A stretch of 64,000 nt of DNA. Source: Petunia secreta (Eukaryota > Streptophyta > Magnoliopsida > Solanales > Solanaceae). Below the pieces are notes generated by a model that worked only from the letters and a program-made list of their open reading frames with translations, did not search any database and was not told the DNA's origin. Positions 10,901-22,900 of the stretch are shown piece by piece; position 1 is the stretch's first letter, and every line of letters starts with the position of its first letter. The position numbers and the translations under genes are program-made. The stretch spans positions 18,279,501 through 18,343,500 of the forward strand of contig JARKIP010000035.1 of NCBI GenBank assembly GCA_029990175.1. Direction: 5' to 3'.

Positions 10901-13900
10901 CTAAGTTTTACCTGTGCAGCAGCAGATCTTCCCCATCCAGATGACATATTAACAATCACCCCTTGCTTCTTGTCAAGCATAAGGGGAATAAAATGACGTA
11001 GAACGTTTGCAGTTTCTTTTACATTTGTATCGATGACAGCATCAAATTCTTCTGCTGGAACCTCCCAAAGTCTGTTGTTCCTATTGATAGTTCCCGCATT
11101 GTTCACTGAACAAGGAGCACAATTTAGACTTTAATAGTTAAAATAGTAAGACGGTTGAAAAGTATATAGAAATAGTGATACTTGTTGAATATACTAATAA
11201 CCATGCGGCTTTAATTGGATTATTCTTAGTTGAACAATTGGTATTCATTTATTAAATATAATAAAGTATTATTTATTTAGATCAATTGTGTCATGTACGT
11301 CCTATTATTTATATAGTAGTTGATTTAGTGTGTAGAGCCAAGCTTATACACGGATGATTAAATCATCGGTTCTTATAAATAATAAAGTAATGTTCAAAAT
11401 CTAAGATGGAAATTGGACAAAGCCATCGGTATGATTGTAGTACAAGATTATATATAATTTATCTTGATTATGGGAATGGTATAGTTCCAACTTCTTGTGC
11501 TAGTGCGCTTTGTGTGCATTGAACGGACCAAGTAGAGATAAGTGTTTTTATACTGACTATATTAAACAAACTCTCTAGCTCATCAAATGTACTTATACTC
11601 TTAATCTTGATATATCTATTATTAGTGGTGTATATTATTCATTGTCATGATTTATCAATAGGTGAGGTCCAGGATATTTGGGTCAAATAATTCCTGATAA
11701 GTTGGATAATGATAATATGCATTTTCGATGTAATAGCTAGTTGATAGAATCCACGTCTCGTTATAGAGATTGATGACACCCCTTTATGAAAGCTTATAAG
11801 TTTCTATGTGTAAATCTGGCCAGTGGATTTTGTATCCGGCACATGGAATAAGTTAAGCGGAAGTCTAAAAGATATTCATTTAGTCAATATATTGAATTGT
11901 CAGTAATTTAATAATATTGATTGGTGTCAGTAATCTTAACATGGGGAGTTAAATAAGATTTGATGGAAGAATTCGAAATTCAACTGAGTGCAATTACGAA
12001 TTTCTAGTGGAAATAATTTATAATTTATTATGGAAAGGTTAATTCTAGAGAAAAGAATTAATTCCATAGTTGAAAGCCTCATTAATTAATTCTGTGGTCC
12101 CTGTTGTAACCGAATCCAATTAGGACTAGAAGAGAGGTTTCTTGGTGGAAAAGAATCCTATACAGTTTTGGAAAAGGGTTTTACCCTTAAAACTATATAA
12201 AGGGGATTCTTTGTCAAACGGAAAAACACACAAAAACCCTAAATAGTTTTTCTCTCTCTGAAACACTTGTTCCACTCAAGTAATTATTAGTCTGGGTATT
12301 GTTCGGGCACATGACAGAAGATCATGGAACTGGAGGACGACCCCGTAGATGATCCTGCTCGTGATTGAAGATTTGATTCGCGGTTGAAGTCACGCTTCAA
12401 GAGGTATTCTGTTTTATGTTTATGTAAAACTAAATTGCCTGCTAGTTTGTCTTGATTACATGTGAGTTCATGATCCTGTAATTGCTTCCGCTGTCTTTAT
12501 ATTTATTCAATTGGTATCAGAGCCTGCTCACATCTAACTAGATAATTAGGGTTTTGCATTAAAACGAGCTGCTTGTTTGCATAAAATTATGTGTATGATG
12601 CATGATGTATAACCTCATCGTGGGAAAATCATAAGCAAAGTGAAGTTGTTTGAATAGTTGTCTCTACGAATATAGGGCAGTAACAATTCTAAGGCTTCTT
12701 GGAAATTTAATTGTTGATTGATAAATTCACAAAAACATAGAGGAAGGAAAGCGGAGGGTGCAATTTGATCGGCTACGACAAAAAGGTCGTGGAAAGCTTG
12801 ATCGAGTAACCTGTTAAAGTTGTTTTCTAAAGCTTGTTTTTCGATCAAACAAAACATGTAATTTAAGGAGGTGTGTAAAACCGAACACACTCACACGAGA
12901 GAAATAATATTTGGGTGAAAACTCTTGCTTTCATTGATGAGGGGAGTCCCCTATTTATACAAAAGAAACCTAGAGAACCTAACCCTAAACCTAACTTAGG
13001 GACCAAGTAAACCTAACGGGCTTGGCCCATTATACAATTTACATAACTAATCTATTTATAATAATCTATTTACAATACCCCCCCTCAAGTTGGAGCGTGA
13101 GGGTTCCTTACGCCCAACTTGTTAAGGAAGAATTCGAACTGGGTGCGTCCCAGCGCCTTCGTAAAAATATCAGCAAGTTGCGTGGTCGTAGGCACATAGC
13201 TGGGACGAATGACTCCTCCGATGATTTCATTCCGAACAAAATGACAGTCGACTTCGATATGTTTAGTGCGTTCGTGAAAGACTGGATTCCGAGCAATATG
13301 TAACGCAGCTTGACTGTCACACTTCAAATTCATCGGAGAATCGTGATCAATTCCAAGATTCCATAAAATCCCTTTCAACCACTTCAATTCACACACAGTC
13401 ATCGCCATCGATCTATATTCTGCCTCAGCGGAGGACCTCGACACGATCTGTTGCTTCTTCGTTCTCCAAGATATCGGTGAGTCCCCTAACGACACATACC
13501 AACCTGTTAACGATCGACGTGTCAACGGACAGCCTGCCCAATCAGAGTCACACCACCCGTGCAATCTCAGATCACACTGAGAGTGAAATACAATGCCTTG
13601 TCCCGGACAGCCTTTCAAATATCGAACAACCCTGAGTGCCGCTTCCATATGCTCAATACGGGGACTCTGCATGAATTGCGACAACACATGCACACTATAG
13701 GACAAATCCGGTCGTGTGAAACACAAGTAAATCAATCTTCCAATCAGTCACCGATAACGTTCCGGATCTTTGATAAAACGACCAGACGCAAGTGCCAAGC
13801 GATGGTTTTGTTCTATCGGCGTACCAACCGGTTTTGCCCCCAACAAGCCTGTTTCCGATATGATATCCAATGCATACTTCCTCTGACACAGGAAGATTCC

Positions 13901-16900
13901 TTTTGGAGCCCTTGCCACTTCAACTCCCAAGAAGTATTTCAAGGCACCTAAATCCTTCATATGGAAACATTTCGAGAGATATAACTTAAAAATTCGAATT
14001 GCCTTCGAATCATTACCAGATATAATCAGATCATCCACATAAACAAGCACATTTAAATGCACATTTCCCTTCTTCATCATAAACAATGAGTAATCAGAAT
14101 ATGATTGTCGAAACCCATATTGCTTAAGTGCAGCAGATAACTTCGCAAACCAACATCGGGGAGCTTGTTTTAAACCATACAATGATTTTCGAAGGCGACA
14201 CACAGCTCCTCTCCCCGTCATGCGATGTCCCGAAGGCAATTTCATATATACTTCCTCGTGAAGATCACCATGTAAAAATGCATTGTGCACATCCATCTGA
14301 TGCAATTCCCAATTTTTGGCAGCTGCTACGGCCAGAAAAACTCGGACTGTCACCATCTTTGCAACCGGTGCAAACGTCTCCGTATAATCAACCCCTTCAA
14401 TTTGATGATTTCCAAAAATCACCAACCTTGCTTTGTACCTTTCAATAGTTCCATCCGAGTTATACTTTATCTTGTACACCCATCGACATCCGAGGGCCTT
14501 CTTCCCGGTAGGCAAGGGAACTATCTCTCAGGTTCTGTTCGCTTCCAATGCCTTCAATTCTTCCCCCATGGCTGTTCTCCATTTGTCACTTTTTACCGCC
14601 TCCGAATAGGAGGTAGGCTCATGTCCTTGCGTTATAGCTGCAAGAAAACTCACATGTTTCGAAGAGAAATTATCACAATTGACATAGTGTGCTAGAGGAT
14701 AGGGCTTACCAGAGGGTTGTTGAGAAACAGATGAACAAGCAGACTTTCGAACGCAGGACGATACCCGATGACTCATCTTTTGGACCGTATTAGTAACAAA
14801 GTCTCTCAGCAAGGTATTCTCTTTCTTAGTTCGTTTTCCCCGACCCAACTCTTCGGGTTCAACGTCGGGGACAACCGCAGGTTCAGCTTCCTGAGTCACC
14901 TCTTCGGGTTCACTCACCGGAGTTGCGACTTCGGGTTCAACACTCACCGGAGTCACGACTTCGGGTTCAACACCCCCCCTTCCTTGCACACTCTCCTCTT
15001 CCTCCTCCAATGCAACGGTGACAGAAGTCGTATCTTGTGTCCGTTTTTCGGCATCAGTCTCCTTGGAGGCGAATGGAAATTCCTTTTCGTAAAACACCAC
15101 ATCCCTCGAGAACACAAACTCCTTTGTCTCCAAATCATACATTTTCCATGCTTTCTTCCCATTTGGATAACCCAAAAACACACATCGACGACTCCTACTT
15201 TCAAACTTGTCACTTGTTCGTCCTTGATTGCGAGCATAACATAAGCAACCGAACACCCTCAAATGATCATAATTCGGTGTCACACCCATCAAGATATCGT
15301 AAGGTGTCTTCCCATTCAACAACTTAGTGGGTGTCCGGTTAATCAAATAACATGCCGTCATCACACATTCTCCCCAGAAGTCGATTGGTAAATTAGCTTG
15401 AAAACGCAGCGCCCGTGCCACGTTTAAGATATGTCTATGTTTCCGTTCAACTCTACCGTTTTGCTGGGGTGTCCCCACACACGAAGTTTGGAACAAGATC
15501 CCTTGTTCGAGAAAATACCCTTTCAGACTTACAAATTCGGTTCCATTATCACTCCGAACGCACTTAACCCGTTTATTGAATTGTCTCTCCACCATTGCAA
15601 AGAAACCCTTCAATTTTTGTCCGACCTCTTTCTTATCAATTAACAGGAAAACCCATACTCCTCGTGAACAATCATCAACAACAGTCAAAAAATATGATGC
15701 ACCACATGAAGACTCAGTTCTATAAGGACCCCACAAGTCACAATGAACTAAATCAAAAGGTTCAGCAGCTTTATTATTACTCGAAGGGAATACATTTTTA
15801 GTTTGTTTTGCCCTAAGGCATACATCACATGCTTTTTCTTCTAAGCTACCTTTCCCACTATCTTCTACGACTGAAAGAGATTTCGTTACTTGCATCGAAG
15901 GATGTCCCAACCTTTGATGCCATAAGTCCACCACATCGACCTTCACAGCTTTCACCACGGGTATCGTCCGAAAGTAGTAGAGTCCGTTCTTTTGTTCACC
16001 CGCTCCAATCAACTTCCCCGTAGCCCGGTCCTGCATAACACACAAATCATTAGTGAAATTTACATTGCAACCAACTTGATTAATTAATTGAGACACAGAA
16101 ATCAAGTTGCAAGTCATTTCGGGCACATATAACACTCCGTGAAGAACCATGTCTTCGTTAAATCTGATGGATCCTTCCTGAGTCGCCATCGTACTGCTTC
16201 CGTTCGGTAGACCTACCGGACACTTTGGTATTGTTCGTAAATTCTCCAAAATACTTATCTGACCGGTCATGTGATTTGACGCCCCCGTGTCAATAATCCA
16301 TGAAGGATGAGTTTTCTTACCGATCGAAGGTTCACTTGTGCTTGCCTTTTCCTTTTTCAGCAAATCGAACAACATCTGCAACTGATCACCTGTTATTCCG
16401 GACAGGTTAGCCTGTCCGGGCACACTCATGTGTCCGTTTTCTCCATTCTCGAGCTCAGCTTGAGCAGTATTTGCTCGATTATTGCCACGTCCCCGACCAG
16501 CATTTGAACCAAACTGTTGATGTCCACGACCTCTTCCACCTTTGTTGCCTTCAGCTTTTCCTCTACCACGTCCTCCATTCGAAGTGCCTTGCTTCGGATA
16601 ATGCACCCACCCCTCCGGATAGCCAATGACTTCATAGCAGCGTTCCGGAGGATGTCCTCCTCGATCACACAAGTGACACTCCTTATAGCCTGTCTTCGGC
16701 GGCTGTGATCGTTGTGCAGCAAACGCCGTTACCTCCCCTCGTTCTTCCTGAATTCGTGCCATCCCTTTGACCCGTTCATCTTGGATTACCTTTTGGTAGA
16801 CTTGATTCATCGATGGCAACGGCTCCTGAGCCAAGAGATTGGAACGGACAGTTCCATAAAGGCTTTCATCCAGGCCCATAAGGAATAAGTGAACCCTATC

Positions 16901-19900
16901 TTCTTCCCTTTTTTTCTCCAGTGCAACCGTTAGATTGCACGTGCAGTTTCCACACGAGCAAGTTGGGAACTTATCACAATTTCCTAGTCCTTCCCACAAC
17001 ATAGCCAGTTTTCCATAGTAAGCAGCAACAGTTAATCCCTTTTGCTTACAACCGGCCAAAGCCGCTTTTAATTCCTGAATCCGAGGTCCGTTTCCCACGG
17101 AGAAACGTTCTCGAATACTCTCCCACAGATCTTTCGCTACTTCCATGTGCGATATGGTGGTCCGAAGAGTAGGCTCGATCGAATTCCTAATCCGCGACAC
17201 CAGAAGAGAATTGATAGTCCACCAATCCTCATAATCGATCGACTTTTCATCGGGCATCTTGATCGATCCGTCAACAAAACCAAACTTCTTCCTTGCACGC
17301 AGCGCCGTTCTAACCGACCGCGCCCATTCCTCATAGTTTTCACTGGTCAACTGGACCTGTGTGATAATCAAACCAGGATTATCATTCGAAGTGATATCGT
17401 ACGGCGAGATTGTCTTCCGTACGGCTGCAACATCACCTTTTGGAGCCTCCATTACTTTTCTACTTGAAGAGTTTCACGATGGCTCTGATACCATGTAAAA
17501 CCGAACACACTCACACGAGAGAAATAATATTTGGGTGAAAACTCTTGCTTTCATTGATGAGGGGAGTCCCCTATTTATACAAAAGAAACCTAGAGAACCT
17601 AACCCTAAACCTAACTTAGGGACCAAGTAAACCTAACGGGCTTGGCCCATTATACAATTTACATAACTAATCTATTTACAATAATCTATTTACAATAGGT
17701 GGTCGCTTGGGATTAAATCGGGTGATGGTGGCAGCAATTTAAAAAAAAAAGAAAAGGTCGAAAACAAAAACAAAGAGAGATCACTGGACTATGGATTACG
17801 ACAGCGAAGGTTTAATTTGCTGCAAAGTGGGTGAAGATTCTTTCTTTGTCTTTTTGTTTGTTATTGGCTAATATCAATTATTTTAAGTCTTTGGTAGTTT
17901 TGCAATTTCACCTTCACGTGTATTGATGCTAACAGGCATTAGTCTTTGTGATAATGTGCTAGCATTTAATTTGGAATGGTCATGATGGGTTTATACTCCA
18001 AAACACAATGGAAGTCTGCTTTCTGGTTTGTTAAATGTTGACAGTAACCCATCGGTAAGCTTTACTAGCTTAATTTCCAATTATATAATGACAAAACAGA
18101 AGATTTTAGTAGTATGAGTATTGTCTCATTCTACTTATAACTGTCTAAATTAAGAATTTTGTAATAAATAAATCTGTACAATCAAAGTGGTTTATTTACT
18201 TGGAATCTTTAGAAATTCTTAATGGTGTTATACATGTGAGAAAATATTTTTTAGAGATTAAGAATTTATGATTGATAAATGGTTACCACTACACATGGAA
18301 TATTTATTGAGAATCATTGAAAATTCTTAATACTTTATATGAGTTAAGGATTTTATGGTAAATATGGTAAATAAATAGTTATCATTGTTGTACGTAGTTT
18401 ATTTATTTGGACATCATTGAAAATTCTTAAGACCTTATACTTGTGTTAAAATTTTATGATAAACAAATTATTATTAGTTACGTGATTTATTTATTTAGAT
18501 ATCATTGAAAATTCTTAACTGATACGTGAATTAAGATTTTGTGACTAATAAATAGTTACCACTAAAGTGGTTTATTTATTCGGAATCGTTGAAAATTCTT
18601 AATGACATTATTCATGAGAGATGATATTGTATATAGATTAAGAGTTTATGATGGATAAATAGTCACCCCAAATGGAGTATTTATTCAGAGTCATTGAAAA
18701 TTCTTAATGCTCTAGGCACATGAGATTGCGTCAAATAAATGAATTGAGAGTTATGATTAATAAATAGAATTCGCGAAAATGATCTATTTATTTGAGTCGT
18801 TGAATTTTCTCAATGTACCATGTGTAAGTTGTCTATTGGTAAGTGTATGCTAGTGGTCAAAATTTATCTACTTGAAAAGAAGATTGAATTTTTGATACTA
18901 GAAACACTAAATTAATTCATGAGATAAGATATTGAGGTTTTCACCCAATAGGAGAAAATAATATCTTGGGTTCTCTCATGTGTATTAATTGAAAGGACAA
19001 TTTGATGTAAGAGATGGTTCTGTGTAGCTTAGTCAAAGAAGTTACACAATGTATGTCCTGTGCTCATGGGATAATTATATAGAGAATGAAAATCGGCATC
19101 ATGTTTACTTTAATTCATAACAATGCCTAAAATGGTTATCTTTCGAATTTGGTCATAGTTTTACGATCAAGAATTCACGATCTCTCATTGACCTGAAATT
19201 CGAAAAAGACATCGAAAATGATCCAATAAGAAATTTTCACTGCTTTGCGGTGAGTGGTGTCGGTTTTTGACATTTTTGGAGGTCGTTTAGATGGAGTTTT
19301 AGGCAGTGTGCTGGATTTAAACTTGAATTAAATATGAAAAGTCATTCTATATGTTAATTTTGGTTTATATTAAATATAGGACATGATAATGCATGATGAT
19401 TTAATATATGTTGATATATGATAAGAATGTACTTCATATTTTATATTCTTAGAAAACGTAAGAGTTGTATTGTTTTAATGAAATACAAATTTTTTTTTTT
19501 TTTTTTTTTTTGAAATATGTTGTTTGATCTTGATTCATGGATATCAAAAGATTATATGTTGATATATGATTAGAACAAGCAACAAAGATATTTTAAATCC
19601 TAAAAACGTGAAAACAATTTTTGTCTGAATTTGGTCATAGTTTTGGAGATCAGATAATTTGACGGACTCCGATTGATCTAAAATTTGGTAGGTTCATCGG
19701 AAACGGCCCAATGAGAAAAACTCACTACTATGCAGTGAACCATATCGTTTTTTGGCATTTTGAAGCTGTTAAGATTGTGTTTTTGGCGTTTTTCTATTTT
19801 CTGGAAATTATTTTTTCTTCGAAAACTTAATGGTTGGCATCCAGTGATAATAAGGATTATTCTATATGGTCTCCATGATCATATACTCGTATAAACAATA

Positions 19901-22900
19901 AGTTTACGTGCTGACATAGTTCTTCCTCCCTAACGGATAAATGTATTGTTGGTATACTAGGTTTAATCACTAGTTGTTGATGACTTGTATATACCTCTCC
20001 AACTGAGAATTGCATGTTGAGTCAATGAGACTAGGGCTATTCAATAAATGATATTTACTTGAATTAAATTGATAGTAGACTCTCCAACTGAGTTTGATAT
20101 TATTTAATTTAATGAGTGAAATCTGACTTTGCATGTATATGGTGCATGAATAGTTACTTTCCCAACGAATTTGGCTATTCAAAATGTATGAAAATATGTA
20201 TGTGATGTGTTTTGAATTTGATTATTCAATGTTACATGACCAGTATTGATCTATTTAATTGTTTCGTCTCACTAATTATATATGTCTTTGTTTCAATTCT
20301 CTAAGTGCTATTCTCTCACAAAACTAAATGTTCTAGGATTTGTTTTGGTGATGACAAGACATTAATTTAAAGGATGCATTACATGTATGTTAAGTTGGAA
20401 AGATATTTGATTTCAGTTTCTAGCTTAATAAGAGATGGATATTCGATATATTTTACCAATAACTTTGGTGTAATTGAGGTTAATAAATATTTATCTCTTG
20501 TCGTACAATGTTGTAAAGCTGTTTCATTTAATATGTCTTCTGAATTTCAAGATATTAATCTGCCCCAAAAGAGAAAGTATTTTTTGAAATTGAATAACAC
20601 TTATCTGTTGCTCTTGTTTCAAGGTCATATGTATTTTAATAGAATATTGTGGTTGGTTATGGATGGATCTTTAAGGTTCATTGAAAGTGGAGGCACTACC
20701 AACCCTGTGAATTCTTATTAAAAGGAAATATGACTAAGTGATACTTCCCCCTTAAAAGGAGATAGAGTTAGTGATAAGTTAGAATTAATTCATTCTGATT
20801 AGTATGGTCTAGTGAACATATATGTAAGAGGTACTTTTGAGTATTTTTATGACATTCATAAATGATTACTCAAAATAATGAATATATTTATTTGATGCAT
20901 TATAAGTATTAATACTTTGAGAAATCAAGGAGTTTAAGACTGAAAAGGAAATGCGTTATGGAAAATATATTATGTCACTTACGATCTGACTGTAGTGGCG
21001 ATACCTCTTTGCAAAGTTCACTAATTACTTATCAGAATAAGGAATTATATCTACACCTGGGACGTTATAACAAAATGATGTAGTAGAAAGGATATATTAG
21101 ACTCTTATGGAGATGATTAGATCAATGTGAAGTTATTCAAACTTGTTATTCACTTTCATATTGGGAATATGCCTTAGAAAATTTAAATTACATTCTAAAA
21201 TGTAGTCCTTCTATGTTAGTACCTTTTAAAGGGAAAACTGGTTAGTTGGAATCAAGGATGAATGTGTATATGTTTACTGGCTATCCAAAGGGGACGAAAG
21301 AAGTTTATTTACCTGTAATAATGAAAAGAATGTATTTGTTTAGCATAAATACCAGATTTCTAGAATATGACTATTTAATAAACAATGCTCCTAGAAGTAA
21401 ATTTTATTTACTGGAACTGTACAAAGAAATAACAAGTGATTCACCTAAAAATCTAAAAAAAAAAGAAAAGTTTAATGGCAATCCAATCGACATGTTGGAA
21501 TTGACATTCCATTGTATTTAAATAGTGGGAGAAATGTCAATAGACAAAAGATGATTGGAAATCCACTACTCCAACGTAGTGGGAGTGAATTTTTGAAAAA
21601 GTCATTAATATACACTACAAGATGAAGTTGTTCGTATTCTTATACCGAAAGGTAAGAAAAGAATATTGAGACTTAAGCTATAATTGTTGTGTGGTTTCAC
21701 CATAAGAACATGGTAGTGTGACTTAGTAGTAGTACTTTGTCGTAGTGGGAGAAAAGAATAAAGATGGTTCAGCGTACACTCTTGGGATAGTTTCATGATA
21801 GGGTCCTTGAAGAGGTTAAAACTGACCGGTTAGTATTGTAAAGCACTGTTGGACAATGATTGCATCAGAAAACAACTTGGCTAGATCCTTTGAGTATTCA
21901 TGTAAAAGGAATGTCTATGAAAGTTGTAGATGCATGGTTAAAAGTCTAAGTGGGAGTTTGACGGGATATATACTATTAACCATGAGTTTAGATATAGTAT
22001 GTATTATAACAATGGCATGGTTATAAGTATAAGTGGGAGATTGTTGGAATATACTAATAACCATGCTGCTTTAGTTGGATTATTCTTAGTTGAACAATTG
22101 GTATTCATTTATTAAATATAATGAAGTATTATTTATTTAGATCAATTGTGTCATGTGTGTCCTATTATTTATATAGTAGTTGATTTAGTGTGTAGAGCCA
22201 AGCTTATACACGGAAGATTAAATCATCGGTTCTTATAAATAATAAAGTAATGTTCACAATCTAAGATAGAAATTGGACAAAGCCATCGATATGATTGTAG
22301 TACAAGATTATATATAATTTATCTTGATTATGGGAATGGTATAGTTCCAACTTCTTGTGCTAGTGCGCTTTGTGTGCATTGAACGGACCAAGTAGAGATA
22401 AGTGTTTTTATACTGACTATATTAAAAAAAAAAAAACTCTCTAGCTCATTAAATGTACTTATACTCTTAATCTTGATATATCTATTATTAGTGGTGTATA
22501 TTATTCATTGTCTTGATTTATCAATAGGTGAGGTCCAGGATATTTGGGTCAAATAATTCCTGATAAGTTGGATAATGATAATATGCATTTGCGAAGTAAT
22601 AGCTAGTTGATAGAATCCACGTCTCGTTATAGAGATTGATGACACCCCTTTATGAAAGCTTATAAGTTTCTATGTGTAAATCTGGCCAGTGGATTTTGTA
22701 TCTGGCACATGGAATAAGTTAAGCGGAAGTCTGAAGGATATTCATTTAGTCAATATATTGAATTGTCAGTAATTTAATAATATTGATTGGTGTCTGTAAT
22801 CTTAACATGGGGAGTTAAATAAGATTTGATGGAAGAATTCGAAATTCAACTGAGGAGTGCAATTACGAATTTCTAGTGCAAATAATTTGTAATTTATTAT

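Larger units (their letters stand above)
12874..17696 (-). mobile_element. Ty1-copia element 2, complete, nested in copia element 3
   Basis: The 4823-bp element has 203-bp LTRs at 12874-13076 and 17494-17696 that differ at only about one position, so it is the youngest insertion here by LTR comparison. The target duplication is aggtg (12869-12873 and 17697-17701). A single reading frame covers all copia domains, with only two in-frame stops. With this duplication the outer LTR end on the plus strand reads acaat rather than ending in CA, so the exact edge could be off by a few bases. Confidence 0.94.

Noticed and set aside
10894..11106. Stand-alone 70-residue SDR-like ORF
   Set aside because: It is exon 3 of the split SDR gene; the last residues beyond AAAQ are intron read-through.
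14768..15801. Plus-strand frames opposite copia element 2
   Set aside because: They are mirror frames of the minus-strand integrase/RT coding region, with no independent signal.
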